DNA of 64,000 bases from an uncultured Candidatus Saccharibacteria bacterium (GCA_934725355.1 CAKVAO010000004.1:23725-87724), one strand, 5' to 3'; positions 52,205 to 62,237 are shown, numbered from the stretch's first letter. The notes: generated by a model from the sequence alone, not told the origin. Program-made: numbers and translations.

Positions 52205-53584
52205 TCACTGTTTACGACGATCCCGTCTACTAGCCTTATCGCGATTAGCTTTTATCTGCTTTTCGTCACGAAAGCTGAACTTGATTGGCGTACCAACGTA
52301 TCCACCAAAGCTCTCTCGCCATTGCGATTCCAGAAAACGCTTGTATGACCAGTGCAAATATTTCAAATTTGCACCATATATCACGAACCATGGCGGACAG
52401 ACATCTGTTTGCACAACATAGCGCAGCTTTGGATGAGTGTTCTTCAGGCCAGCAGGTGGGTGCTTTAGCAAACATTTATGTAGACAATCATTGAGCTTAC
52501 TAGTGCTAACAGTCTGATTACGTGTCTCTTCAATCTGCATAACAAGATCAAATATTTTTGTGACGTTTTGACCTGTCACCGATGAAGTGAAAATTAGCGG
52601 TGCCCATGGAGCAAAGTCAAAGGTGCGCGCAATTTTAGGTGCTAACGCGTCACGCGTGTAGGCGTCTTTGCCCATTACAATATCCCACTTACTAACCACT
52701 ATAATTAGACCCTTGCCTGCATCCATGATCTGGCCAGCTAGCTTGGCGTCCAAGTTAGTGTTTAGCTCGTTCACATCCATCAATAGCAAGCATATGTCAG
52801 CTTCTTCAATCGCACTAACCGTACGCAAGACACTGAACTTTTCGATGCCTCGCTCAATCTTGCCACTACGTCGTACTCCCGCCGTGTCTAGCAACTGAAT
52901 CGTCTTGCCATGATATCGAACATCAATACGGTTAATATCACGCGTAGTACCTGCAACAGGCGCAACTACAGCCTGCTGTTTATTTGCCAAAGTATTAAAC
53001 AGATAAGATTTACCAGCATTCGGGCGACCAATCAGGGCAACTTTTATAACATCATCGACGTCTTTGCCGTGAACATGCGAAATACGCGCCATAATTTCGC
53101 GGCTCAAGCGCTCTATGCCGCGATTATGCTCGGCTGAAGTTAGAACGATATCAGACTGTTTAATGCCGAGACGCAGGTAGTTCTCTAACGGAAAATGCTC
53201 TTTGATATCAACTTTATTGAGAACCAGCAGCACCGGCTTCTTGTGGCGCAGAATAACCTTGGCTAGGTCACGATCGTCTTGCGTTGCGTCTTCGGTGCAG
53301 TCCTTCATGAGTAGAATTAGATCAGCACTGTCAATAGCATCGTTAACTTGGTCTTGGATGGTGGTTTCAAACTCATCCTGCGGGTCATCCTTTAAGCCTG
53401 CGGTATCAATCAATATGTATGAGCCATCATTATTGTTAATGCGTCGATAGATAGCGTCACGAGTAGTACCAGACTCACGTGCAACGATAGCATCCATCGA
53501 ACCGACCAAGCGATTGAAGATAGATGATTTGCCGGCATTAGTACGACCGACAATAGCTACTATGGGAAGTTTTCTATTTGACAT
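52205..53584 (-). CDS. der: GTPase Der (EngA)
   Basis: Der is a double GTPase needed for 50S ribosome assembly. Two G domains are present: GRTNAGKSS ... DTAGL ... NKVD (about 9-165) and GRPNAGKSY ... DTAGV ... SKWD (about 183-350), followed by the KH-like C-terminal domain ending in a basic tail. At 459 aa it is of normal length. The second G4 is SKWD rather than NKWD. TATAAT lies 9 nt before the ATG. Confidence 0.96.
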   Translation of the reverse strand: MSNRKLPIVAIVGRTNAGKSSIFNRLVGSMDAIVARESGTTRDAIYRRINNNDGSYILIDTAGLKDDPQDEFETTIQDQVNDAIDSADLILLMKDCTEDATQDDRDLAKVILRHKKPVLLVLNKVDIKEHFPLENYLRLGIKQSDIVLTSAEHNRGIERLSREIMARISHVHGKDVDDVIKVALIGRPNAGKSYLFNTLANKQQAVVAPVAGTTRDINRIDVRYHGKTIQLLDTAGVRRSGKIERGIEKFSVLRTVSAIEEADICLLLMDVNELNTNLDAKLAGQIMDAGKGLIIVVSKWDIVMGKDAYTRDALAPKIARTFDFAPWAPLIFTSSVTGQNVTKIFDLVMQIEETRNQTVSTSKLNDCLHKCLLKHPPAGLKNTHPKLRYVVQTDVCPPWFVIYGANLKYLHWSYKRFLESQWRESFGGYVGTPIKFSFRDEKQIKANRDKASRRDRRKQ

Positions 53585-53667
53585 GATATACAGATTATAT
53601 CATGAAAACAGCTTAACGTCATGCTAGAATGACTAGAAATCATCGACTAGACATTGTGGCCAGATAT

Positions 53668-55248
53668 CTATAGCTCATCTCGCTTAGCAGACATGAAGTT
53701 GCCCCAGCGACGGAAGAAAGCAATGATAGTTTTCATAGGTAGCTCGACAAACATATCTAGAAGACGCGAAACTATATTGACTTTGGAATACGTCTCGCTG
53801 ATATAGCGCCCCACGGCAACAAATGGCATATACAGAAAATCTCGAATCACCGTAGCCGTAGTTTGCACCTCTTCGCCAACTTCAATCTCGCGAATACGTC
53901 GACTCAAGCGGAAGCCCAAGAAGCTAGCAGTTGAAATGAATACAAAGAAGATAATAAGGTGAATCCATTCAAACCGCGCAAACTTCATTAGTAGCCACGC
54001 CACACCCGAAAACACGCCGACCACAACTAAGAAATAGAGGAAGTTATAAGCTTTCGAGAAATGCCTTCGGTTACCAGTAATGAACGGCCGTTTGGGTATC
54101 GGCGAGTAGAGAATGCGTGTCATCTCGCGCGTTAAAGCTTTGGTATTGCGTTGATCCGGCATCATAAGTGTGGCACGCAGTAACACCATGTACAATGGCG
54201 GCAGTAGCAGGTTAACACATAGAGCAACCCAAACTACCTCGCCATGCACAGCCAGATCATACGGCACTTCGGCGGCGATCCCGATAATAAATTTAGTAAT
54301 AATCAAGAAGACGACACTACGGACAATACCACGATTAACCTCGCGGTTTACGTCTAAATAAGTCTTGTTAATAGCAGCAGTAAACGGGCCAAGGAACGTC
54401 TTCTCTTCGAGTAAGTGCTGACTCAAGCCATCATCGTCAACCATAGTGCGACCGAGAATGCGGAAAGGCGCACCGTTACGATCGATAATACGGACTAGTT
54501 TGTCGTGCAAATCTGACTCAAAAATACCGTCTAATTGCTGGTTAAAGTTAGCATATGCAGCGGTAGCAGTCGGACTAATCTGGTAGCGTTCCATCATATT
54601 AAGGCGAATAGCCTCCTCAGCGAGCTTTAGTAGCGCCTTCTGTGTCGCCACAAACAACGTAGCCTCGTAGTTAACTAGCTTGTCACTTTCACCTAATTTT
54701 TCCTTGTCTATGGCGGTTAGAAAATAATTATATGCCACGTCCGCTAGACTCAGTTGCTCGCGATGATCACGCAACTGATTTTCAATAGCAGCAGACAGCG
54801 GCTTAATCACCCAACGTTCAATTTGAGCACGATTGTATTTGTCGGTCAGATTACTCTTGAGCTTAACGGCGCTACGTATACGTTCAGTAATAATATCAAT
54901 GGTGGTCAAGCTAATTGAATCGTTCTGTAGATAACCAGCTAATGTTAGCTCGATAATTAGATCCTCGCCACAACGTTTCAGGACGCTATTATTTGACGTC
55001 CAAAAATATTTATCAATAAAACGTGCTATCGCATGCATTAATAACAAATTTTCTTGGGCGTTCTGGCTAGCGTTTCTAATGCTTTCATATAGTTCAGTTA
55101 GTGCAGCACCAGTTTCCTGGACGTGCAAAGTATCTTCTTCGCTACTGCGGTTGGCATCATGTAGCCCCTTCTGCTTCTGTTGATCGGATAGCTGGATTGA
55201 GCTAAGCTCGTTTGCAAAAGCTAAAGCTAGCTGATTAGGCTGTTTCAT
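53668..55248 (-). CDS. Large membrane protein of unknown function (526 aa)
   Basis: A helical N-terminal domain of about 320 residues is followed by four TM helices (near 320-345, 352-375, 415-435 and 440-462) and a basic C-terminus. No enzyme motif is seen. I chose the ATG at 55248 (MKQPNQLAL) because TAATAT lies about 9 nt before it; the longer frame to 55299 starts inside upstream sequence. It stands alone between der and a membrane gene. The function is unknown. Confidence 0.65.
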   Translation of the reverse strand: MKQPNQLALAFANELSSIQLSDQQKQKGLHDANRSSEEDTLHVQETGAALTELYESIRNASQNAQENLLLMHAIARFIDKYFWTSNNSVLKRCGEDLIIELTLAGYLQNDSISLTTIDIITERIRSAVKLKSNLTDKYNRAQIERWVIKPLSAAIENQLRDHREQLSLADVAYNYFLTAIDKEKLGESDKLVNYEATLFVATQKALLKLAEEAIRLNMMERYQISPTATAAYANFNQQLDGIFESDLHDKLVRIIDRNGAPFRILGRTMVDDDGLSQHLLEEKTFLGPFTAAINKTYLDVNREVNRGIVRSVVFLIITKFIIGIAAEVPYDLAVHGEVVWVALCVNLLLPPLYMVLLRATLMMPDQRNTKALTREMTRILYSPIPKRPFITGNRRHFSKAYNFLYFLVVVGVFSGVAWLLMKFARFEWIHLIIFFVFISTASFLGFRLSRRIREIEVGEEVQTTATVIRDFLYMPFVAVGRYISETYSKVNIVSRLLDMFVELPMKTIIAFFRRWGNFMSAKRDEL

Positions 55249-55296
55249 ATAGATATATATTAGCACAACCAAGTATGAACGGCTAAAATTGCTAAT

Positions 55297-55331
55297 CAAA
55301 AAGTCACCCCTTCTCTAAGAAGTAGGTGACT
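55297..55331 (-). terminator. Intrinsic terminator of the 507-aa gene
   Basis: On the minus strand AGTCACC and GGTGACT pair (with an inner CTTCT/AGAAG), followed by TTTTTG. Confidence 0.75.
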
Positions 55332-55357
55332 ATACGGCGAATTATAGATTTATATGT

Positions 55358-56881
55358 CTATACACTCTTAGCGATCTGGCTAATTTGTTCATTCGTCAAG
55401 CGATCATTGGTGTTGATGGTGTAGACTATACCATCTTTGACAAAAGTAGCCTTGTCGTCGTAACGGTAAATGTTTGTACCTCCTGCACTGATTTCTTCAT
55501 AGGACAAGTTGTCGCTGCCGCGGCTACTAGCCTTGCTACGTATTGCACGCTCAGACTCATTCGACCGACGTTGGTTGACACTGTAAGTTGAGCCACTGCT
55601 ATCACGGTAGCTAACAGTAATTTCACCATCACTATATGCAACAGGGCCGCTAATATGGAAGCCATTTAGCGCAACTGTTGGCTTGACACTAATACCAGCT
55701 TTGCTAGCAGCAACACGCAACTGAATATTAGGATACGTAGCATAAACACCATAGCCGCATAGAATAGCTAGAGCCGCAACAGCCGTTGCGATGGCTGGCA
55801 TACGAAAAGCGCGCTTTCTACGCAGATGGACTGAGCGCTTTGCTGTCCTTAACTCTTCGTCAGCTTTGCTAGACTGCAGTGTGTTGCGTCCTTGCTGGAT
55901 TAAAACATCGGTTACAGCATTAGCCAATTGGTCAATCTTCTCAGGCGACAAAACTGGACTAATGTTAGCCTGAGGGGATGTTAACGCACCATCTGAAGCA
56001 GCCGTGCGAGTGTTCGACAATGCTTTATTATAGACGCTCTTGACTTTGCGAGTCGAAATTGGCGTGTTAATAGGCGCTGTACCATTGGCTGGTGTACGAT
56101 ACACGCGTTGGACTGGTATAAAATTATCAATAACCTGACCATTAGTTTGCGCCCGCTTGGTAGCCTGCAAGTTAGCAGTCTGTCGCTTAGTCAGAACTGG
56201 CTGTACGAACGCATTAGATGCTGATGCTACTTCAACCGATTTAGACACGGCAGCCGCAGACCTAGCTGAACTAGGCGCAGCATGATGGCGCGGCGCAAAA
56301 ACGCTACGCACAGGATTCACGGTAGGATTGCTAGCATGACGGGCACGAGACTGCGCTTCCTTGCGGATTTGCGCAATATGATGACTGCGATCTTCGCGCA
56401 GTGCCAGCGGTTCACTGTAGGTCTTGCCCGCTAGCTCACTACTAGGTTTTCTGACATAGCGACGATTCAAGGTTACAGAACCCTTTGCGCGACGCCTAGA
56501 AACGGTATTAGCTACACCACGAATACGTTGTCTAAACTGATTCTCGGCCTCTGATATAGGTTTAATCTCGCGTGGTGCGCCACCTTCTACGTAATTGCTA
56601 ATCCAGCTCGGCAAATTACCGCTAGCAACAGTTTTAGCCGCACGCTTAATCTCTTTAGCGCTCTTCTTCACCGGTTGAACGGTAGCATCAGCAACAGCAT
56701 CACCCAATATAGCTGCACGCTCAGCGGCAATTTTCACTTGCTCATCATTAAGCGAACTTGCAGCAACAGATGGACGCAGATCTGCAAAGTCATCAGTCGG
56801 CCGCTGCTCAGCTGACTGTTCCTTGATTCTTAGACCAGTGGTCGCATCATAACGCTGACCATTGATGATTACAATCCCCAT
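55358..56881 (-). CDS. Membrane protein with disordered N-terminus and DUF4367-like external domain (507 aa)
   Basis: It starts MGIVIINGQRYDATTG, then a long basic, Ala/Arg/Ser-rich, probably disordered cytosolic region (about 20-350), one TM helix (about 366-386), and an external C-terminal domain. The end, VYTINTNDRLTNEQISQIAKSV, matches the pattern of DUF4367-type domains that end with a helix after lteeel. It has AGAGAGGA before the ATG. It is divergent from the PEGA gene at 57009. The function is unknown. Confidence 0.65.
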   Translation of the reverse strand: MGIVIINGQRYDATTGLRIKEQSAEQRPTDDFADLRPSVAASSLNDEQVKIAAERAAILGDAVADATVQPVKKSAKEIKRAAKTVASGNLPSWISNYVEGGAPREIKPISEAENQFRQRIRGVANTVSRRRAKGSVTLNRRYVRKPSSELAGKTYSEPLALREDRSHHIAQIRKEAQSRARHASNPTVNPVRSVFAPRHHAAPSSARSAAAVSKSVEVASASNAFVQPVLTKRQTANLQATKRAQTNGQVIDNFIPVQRVYRTPANGTAPINTPISTRKVKSVYNKALSNTRTAASDGALTSPQANISPVLSPEKIDQLANAVTDVLIQQGRNTLQSSKADEELRTAKRSVHLRRKRAFRMPAIATAVAALAILCGYGVYATYPNIQLRVAASKAGISVKPTVALNGFHISGPVAYSDGEITVSYRDSSGSTYSVNQRRSNESERAIRSKASSRGSDNLSYEEISAGGTNIYRYDDKATFVKDGIVYTINTNDRLTNEQISQIAKSV

Positions 56882-57008
56882 TAATCCTCTCTTTCTCTTT
56901 AGCTATATTTTAACGGTTATGCTCCAATAGTGCAAGTGCTTGAAACAACGGCTGTTTTAGTTTACTATAATCACTAATAAATAATAGATATAAGATAGAT
57001 AGGGAAAT

Positions 57009-58466
57009 ATGGTTGACGACAATAAACGGCGGCGAAAAGAGCTAGCACTACGTTTCTTTACTTACGGCGTAATGACAATTGCAGTTATTGTAGGTGTGAT
57101 ATTTTGTGTAGCCTGGGCGATGGGCTATCGTTTTGATCTGCGTTCAGGGCAGCTATCGCAGGTTGCACTGCTACAGTTCAACACTTATCCAACAGGTGCT
57201 TTAGTCAGCGTCAACAAAACTAACTTATCTACGCGCACGCCGACACGCGCCAATGTACGAACTGGTAATCTAACAATTACCATGCAGAAAGACGGCTACC
57301 GTGCGTGGTCAAGGCAAGTTACCACTACACCCAGCACCGTGCAATGGCTGGATTACGTACGCCTAATTCCCGAGAAGATTTCAACAAAGTCAATAAAATC
57401 GTTCAATAACTTGTCAGACGCAAAAGCGTCGCCAAATCGCAAATGGTTAGCACTCATAACCAACAGCGACTCGCACAACCTAACCTTACTAGACATGTCT
57501 AATCCCGAAGATGTCAAAGCCAGCGAGATTAAATACAACGATGATGTCATCAGTCCCACTCCCGATGGCGCCAACGAAGGTTTCACAATCGTCGAATGGG
57601 ATAGTGGTTCGCGATACATATTAATTAAACATAACTATGGCGACCAGACAGAGTATATTAAGGTTGACCGCCAAGACAAAGATAAAGCGCAGAATCTAAC
57701 CCGCGATTTTGCAATGAACCTAGCCAATCCGCATTTTTCGGGTAACAGCGGCAACGTGTTTTACGCCTTAACCGACGGCAGCATCCGTAAGCTAGACTAC
57801 GGCGACAAGTCAGTTTCTACACCGCTAGACAATAACGTGACTGAATACAAATTATATGGCACCAGCCGATTAGCCTATGTATCAAAAACCACCGAAGACA
57901 ATAAGCCTAAGCAGACCGTTTCTATCTACAACGATGGCAAAGTACAGCAAATCAATCAGTTCAAAGACGACAAACCAGTGCATGTCGCATTCACAGAGTA
58001 CAATAACGAAGATTACTTAGCTTGGTCACATGATGGCAAAATAACACTACTACCTAATCCACTAGACGAAAGCAGTTTGTTAAGCGGTGGCAGTGAGCAC
58101 GCTGAGACTGACAAGGATAATATAACAACCCTAGATATGAATGCTGATTGGGTGAAATTTAACAATAGCGGGCGCCTGCTACTAGCCGGCAAAGACAAAA
58201 AGGTACTGGTCTATGATCCAGAGACAGACAGCCAATACCAGCTAAGTCTTAGCCAACCAGGCGAGCCATTCTTCATTGATGATTATCACATTGTTGACCA
58301 GAACAATGATGAGTTAACCATTATGGACTTTGACGGGACCAATCGCCAACACGTTGTATCTGGTCGTTTGCCAGCAGTACTATCTAACGACAATAAATAC
58401 CTATTCAGCCTAGACAACATCAGCGGCGGCGTTGTTTTACAACGTAGTAATATGACAACTAATTAA
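57009..58466 (+). CDS. Membrane-anchored PEGA-domain/beta-propeller-like protein (485 aa)
   Basis: A TM helix (about 15-40) is followed by a PEGA domain (about 55-125; NTYPTGALVSVNKTNLSTRT) and a C-terminal part with repeated beta-blade-like segments resembling a WD40/TolB-type propeller (LALITNSDSHNLTLLDM, YILIKHNYGDQ, LFSLDNIS). PEGA domains occur in surface proteins. The gene has a weak GGGAAA before the ATG. Its stop codon overlaps that of the convergent sortase gene by 4 nt. It may be a surface display protein. Confidence 0.8.
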   Translation: MVDDNKRRRKELALRFFTYGVMTIAVIVGVIFCVAWAMGYRFDLRSGQLSQVALLQFNTYPTGALVSVNKTNLSTRTPTRANVRTGNLTITMQKDGYRAWSRQVTTTPSTVQWLDYVRLIPEKISTKSIKSFNNLSDAKASPNRKWLALITNSDSHNLTLLDMSNPEDVKASEIKYNDDVISPTPDGANEGFTIVEWDSGSRYILIKHNYGDQTEYIKVDRQDKDKAQNLTRDFAMNLANPHFSGNSGNVFYALTDGSIRKLDYGDKSVSTPLDNNVTEYKLYGTSRLAYVSKTTEDNKPKQTVSIYNDGKVQQINQFKDDKPVHVAFTEYNNEDYLAWSHDGKITLLPNPLDESSLLSGGSEHAETDKDNITTLDMNADWVKFNNSGRLLLAGKDKKVLVYDPETDSQYQLSLSQPGEPFFIDDYHIVDQNNDELTIMDFDGTNRQHVVSGRLPAVLSNDNKYLFSLDNISGGVVLQRSNMTTN

Positions 58467-59929
58467 AAGCCAAATATTTTTTCAAGTAGTGTTTTAGGCT
58501 TGCCTGTAATGCTAGTGGCTGCAGTTTTGACCTGAACATCATCACTGTTTATTTCAGTGCCACTATCATCAGGATCTGGATAAACTTGTTCACCGATAAC
58601 TAACAAACGGTTACGAGTAGTGCCTGGCGGATCGCAGGTAATTAGAGTAGCATACGGCTTATCGCTACCGAGATTCAGCTGATCCAACTGTTTCGGTGAT
58701 ATAACCTTAATCTGCGAAACTTTGTAAGTATAACGCTTGCCACCGTAATCAAGGTAGAATAAGTCACCATTAGTCATGCGATTTAGCTGGACAAATACAA
58801 ATTTATAATTACCTGGCTCAAAAAAGTCAGCACTACTATGCCCTAGAATTACCGTGTTGCCCTTCTGCCCTGGTATGGCGCTAGCATTAGCACTAGCAAT
58901 CGGATAGTGTATCGGGCCATTCTGTAACGCACGTTGCGAGCTTTGTTCACTCAAGTCAGTCATGCCGTATGTAACTGGTGCATTAACATTTATTTTCGGG
59001 ACAATCACACGCGGTTCCGTACTAACAGGCTGACCTTCACCAGTGCCAATAATAATTGTCTGGTTAGACGATGCGCCAGGGCTGACAAAACTAGCTAAGC
59101 TAGCCATCCATTGGCCATTGAATTGCAAAAAGGCGACAACCAGTAGCGCAACCAGTCCTGCAACTGCAGGCCAAAACCAAATACGTTTGCGTAGTTTAGT
59201 AGTACTAGCTTTCACTTTGTCGGTAATCTCTTTACGAAGTGCCGCCTGCACTTCGCTCTGATCAAGCTTGCCATCAGGCTCTTTCTGGTCAGCCACACTT
59301 GCTTTCTGCTGTGCAAACTTTTTGTACTGCTGTTGCAATGCGGCAACATAGTAGCTCTCGTAATACTTTTGATAATACTGTTGCCAGGCTGTATGGTAGC
59401 GCCTTTGTGCTTCGGCAATTGCAGACTCCTCCGCCTGTCGCACAGCAATCTGGTGAGCCGCCTGTTTAATCTCAGGTGTCATGACACGATTTAACCGTTC
59501 TGTATACGAAGTAGCCGTGTGCGTATCCGCATACTGACTATTCTGCGGTAGATCGGTTGTTACAGGCTGGACATTATGATTTAGCGACCCTGCTCCACGA
59601 TTATTGCTAGTAAAGGTAATCGTTGGATTACTGGCGCTGCCATGGCTATTCATAATAGCACCATTAGGCGTTGGTAATTTAACCGGAGGCAACGTCATTG
59701 GTTGCTTAATCGACCGGGGCACAGTTGCAGGTCGTGGAACTGATGTCTCAACCATGGGTTCTCGCGAGCGCAGTTCTAATGCTGGCTCAGTAGTCGTTGG
59801 CTTATGCTGAGACGGTACAGCTGACTTTCCAGTTTGGCTCGTATGTCTTTCGGGTAACACTAAATGGCGTGAATCATGATAGATATTGAGTACATGATCA
59901 CCACTTTTTTGCCCTCCCTGATTATTCAT
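58463..59929 (-). CDS. Sortase with long disordered N-terminus (488 aa)
   Basis: Sortases attach proteins to surface structures. A Pro/Ser/Gln-rich region (about 1-240) and a TM helix (about 253-272) precede a sortase domain (about 300-470): ITYGMTDLS-like start, catalytic His in ILGHSS, Cys in TLITCDPPG, and Arg in TRNRLLVIGE. It resembles class D/E sortases, but the class cannot be fixed. Normal sortases are about 200-300 aa, so the N-terminus is unusually long. TAATAT lies about 7 nt before the ATG. No substrate with a full LPXTG tail is seen in this window. Confidence 0.88.
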   Translation of the reverse strand: MNNQGGQKSGDHVLNIYHDSRHLVLPERHTSQTGKSAVPSQHKPTTTEPALELRSREPMVETSVPRPATVPRSIKQPMTLPPVKLPTPNGAIMNSHGSASNPTITFTSNNRGAGSLNHNVQPVTTDLPQNSQYADTHTATSYTERLNRVMTPEIKQAAHQIAVRQAEESAIAEAQRRYHTAWQQYYQKYYESYYVAALQQQYKKFAQQKASVADQKEPDGKLDQSEVQAALRKEITDKVKASTTKLRKRIWFWPAVAGLVALLVVAFLQFNGQWMASLASFVSPGASSNQTIIIGTGEGQPVSTEPRVIVPKINVNAPVTYGMTDLSEQSSQRALQNGPIHYPIASANASAIPGQKGNTVILGHSSADFFEPGNYKFVFVQLNRMTNGDLFYLDYGGKRYTYKVSQIKVISPKQLDQLNLGSDKPYATLITCDPPGTTRNRLLVIGEQVYPDPDDSGTEINSDDVQVKTAATSITGKPKTLLEKIFGF

Positions 59930-59956
59930 TAATTATATATTAGCACAATTGACGGT

Positions 59957-60100
59957 CTACACGTAGCTCCGGTGGCGAATTATAGACCAGGTGCGAAGTA
60001 GCGGGCGTAGCAGCCATAGATGATAGTACTTAATATAGACAGCAAACCAGACATTCTGTGCAAATATGACGTTGCGAAGTATTTGCTTAGGATACCTCAT
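59957..60100 (-). CDS. Possible small aromatic/basic peptide (47 aa)
   Basis: In an otherwise empty 300-nt stretch, an ATG at 60100 with GGGGCAGG upstream opens a 47-codon frame to 59957. It encodes MRYPKQILRNVIFAQNVWF and continues with Tyr, Leu and Arg. It could be a small membrane-active protein or a gene relic. Only the ribosome site and composition support it. Confidence 0.3.
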   Translation of the reverse strand: MRYPKQILRNVIFAQNVWFAVYIKYYHLWLLRPLLRTWSIIRHRSYV

Positions 60101-60232
60101 TAACCTGCCCCAAAATGAATCCGGCTGTCATCAATCCCTGCCAACGGCATTCTACCTTCGTTGACGAAGCCAAATGACAAGGGTAGCCAACTGTCCCAAA
60201 AATTGGGACAGTTGAAAATAAAAACATCATCT
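60101..60232. other. Non-coding stretch with palindromes
   Basis: I see no gene here. It contains CTTCG-ttga-CGAAG inside CTACC/GGTAG, and a perfect palindrome AACTGTCCCAA-AAA-TTGGGACAGTT at 60189-60213, just beyond the stop of the Tim44-like gene. The palindrome could be a terminator without a T run, or a protein site. Confidence 0.5.
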
Positions 60233-61666
60233 CTACATCTTCAGCTCGCGGTAAGCAGCCTGGAGGATGCTGAGCATTGTCGAATAGTTCTCGGCGGCAA
60301 TATTGTTGAGTAAGGCGTAGTAGTAGATTGAGTTATCGATAACCTCTAGGTTGATTTCGAATGGTTGGTCTTCTAGCAGCTCCATCATTTGGGGGTTCAA
60401 TAGCTCAAAACTAGTTACCTGTTCGGCGCTCTCGGCGAATAATTGATACTTCTTGTTAAAGTCCGCCCACTCAGTTTCTAGCTCGACAAGACCCTTGACA
60501 CCAAACTGAAACAGACCCTTGCGGTGGCGCACTAGAATATCGCCATAATTCTTCGGCACGGTAATTTGACCAATTAGGTAAACACGACCGCCATCATTTG
60601 CCGGTTGTTCGGAATAAGTGTATATCTGATAGATAATTCCGTCGCTATAGGTATGCCCCGTATCCTGTAGCTTACCGATTACGTGGTTGTTGACATCGCT
60701 AGATGTTAGGCTGCCGTAACTAAATAGCTGTCCGCGTAGTGGTAGCAGTAGTCGGCCCCAGTCTAGTGAGTAGTAGGCGCCGTTTTGGGTGGCGAATTGT
60801 TGGACTTGCCGCTGTTGAACAGTCAAGGTCGCTGTGGCAGGCGTTATGCCGTCAAGTATCCAGCTATTATTGTTGCGCTGAAAGTGCCACCGCTCGGCAC
60901 TGTCGAAGGTTGCCTCGTACAGTAGCTGTCCTGTTTTTGTATCGTATAACTGGTCAGTCACATTGGCTACGATACCGACGGTAAATTGATCTAGCTTGTT
61001 GTCATCGGCGTCGGTCATATTGGTGATGGTGATCTGGTTAACACTATTTACAATCGTGTTATTGCGCCGATTCATTTCGCGAAAAGCGGCCAACATCAGT
61101 ACAACATGGCTATAGTACCGCTCGGTCATATAGACCTTGCAGTTGGCTAACTTGAAGTTTGACCAATCCTTCTGATATGCACGATAGACATTCTCGACAC
61201 CCTTCTTTAGATAATTCTCGTCCCAGTACCGATCTTTACTGGCTGCCATGGCTAATTTATTTCTATCTACTGATCTAAACGAGCTGACAGCCTTGTCGTG
61301 CAAGCCCATTAGACTTAAGATCAATCCCGCTACACCTCCAGCTAGTGCATTTACTATGGGGTTGTCAATAATCGCACTAATAATAAGTGCGCCAACGAAT
61401 AATACAAGGATGACATACCAATAGGCTGTGCTATCGGTTAGCCACTTAAGCTTATCAGGAAGCTTCGTGTGCTTAAATATATACGTTCCCAAGGCGTAGG
61501 CTATAATCCAGCATATAGTGAATACGAGGGCAATACCGCCGGAGTCACCGGACGAGGAGCCGCCTCCGCCGCCTCCGCCGCCTCCGCCGCCTCCAGAGCC
61601 TGAACCGCCACCGCCGGCAACAGCCAGCTGGCGCATTGATTCTAGTGGTAAATTAGACCAATCCAT
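60233..61666 (-). CDS. Membrane protein with Gly-rich linker and Tim44-like domain (477 aa)
   Basis: I chose the ATG at 61666 (MDWSNLPLESM) with AGGAGGG 8 nt upstream. A poly-Gly linker (about 18-40) coded by a 9-bp tandem repeat is followed by two or three TM helices (about 45-125), then a Tim44-like domain (about 140-265) with MTERYYSHVVLMLAAFREM and a typical WHFQRNNNSWILDGI, as found in lipid-binding secretion-related proteins. A C-terminal domain of about 200 residues is unknown. Length variation in the Gly linker is likely. Confidence 0.75.
   Translation of the reverse strand: MDWSNLPLESMRQLAVAGGGGSGSGGGGGGGGGGGGSSSGDSGGIALVFTICWIIAYALGTYIFKHTKLPDKLKWLTDSTAYWYVILVLFVGALIISAIIDNPIVNALAGGVAGLILSLMGLHDKAVSSFRSVDRNKLAMAASKDRYWDENYLKKGVENVYRAYQKDWSNFKLANCKVYMTERYYSHVVLMLAAFREMNRRNNTIVNSVNQITITNMTDADDNKLDQFTVGIVANVTDQLYDTKTGQLLYEATFDSAERWHFQRNNNSWILDGITPATATLTVQQRQVQQFATQNGAYYSLDWGRLLLPLRGQLFSYGSLTSSDVNNHVIGKLQDTGHTYSDGIIYQIYTYSEQPANDGGRVYLIGQITVPKNYGDILVRHRKGLFQFGVKGLVELETEWADFNKKYQLFAESAEQVTSFELLNPQMMELLEDQPFEINLEVIDNSIYYYALLNNIAAENYSTMLSILQAAYRELKM
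61559..61612. repeat. 9-bp tandem repeat coding for the poly-Gly linker
   Basis: The plus strand reads gccgcctcc about four times in tandem, followed by related degenerate units. It encodes the Gly run of the Tim44-like protein. Unit changes would alter the linker by three residues without a frameshift. Confidence 0.75.
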
Positions 61667-61799
61667 ATATAATACCCTCCTCGTTGTTTCTAATATTATA
61701 CAACACACGACTCTGTCTTGACATTTGTTCAGGATGATGAGATTGTGATTTATAGTAGTATGACGATAGCAAAGGGCTGTCGTTCGCAACTGAAGGGAT

Positions 61800-62237
61800 G
61801 TGATAAGGATAAGTAGATCTAGCCATAGCGATAAGCGCTCAGTCAAGAAGGTTCCGAAGAACTATGGTTCTGCACGAGACCTGGCTATACGTACGCAGGG
61901 CTACCGACCGGTTAGGCGCTTTAAGATTGATCTGAAGCGCGATTTTCTATACATGAATCGCTTGATCACCAAGGTGATCCTCGTGTTTGCGTGGAGCTTC
62001 AGTGAAGAAGTTTGGCGCACCGATCAAGTTATTGGTATCACTATGGAGCCGACTAAGCACGACGAACATAAGCACAGTGGCAAGCGCATTCCGATGTCGA
62101 GCTATTGCGAACGCGATGGTAAGGACGCCAAGGAGCGTAAGCTTCTGGTAATGCACGCGGGGGCGCGAAGCTGTAGTTCATGGCTTAGTGTTGACCTCGG
62201 CGGGTCATCGCTGATCTTTCTCTATCCATTAATCTGA
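61800..62237 (+). CDS. Small basic unknown protein (145 aa), GTG start
   Basis: The frame opens at GTG 61800, just after GAAGGGAT, and ends at a TGA before a possible hairpin terminator. The product is basic, with a hydrophobic segment (about 45-65) and Cys in the C-terminal half. I do not recognise it. Codon choice looks plausible, and the opposite strand has no better ORF, but the start and reality are uncertain. It stands alone between the Tim44-like gene and hsp20. Confidence 0.45.
   Translation: MIRISRSSHSDKRSVKKVPKNYGSARDLAIRTQGYRPVRRFKIDLKRDFLYMNRLITKVILVFAWSFSEEVWRTDQVIGITMEPTKHDEHKHSGKRIPMSSYCERDGKDAKERKLLVMHAGARSCSSWLSVDLGGSSLIFLYPLI

Noticed and set aside
60189..60213. Insertion-sequence end
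   Set aside because: The palindrome stands alone; there is no transposase, no second copy and no target duplication in the window.
61947..62156. Minus-strand ORF opposite the 145-aa gene
   Set aside because: No ribosome site or promoter, shorter, and less protein-like than the plus-strand frame.
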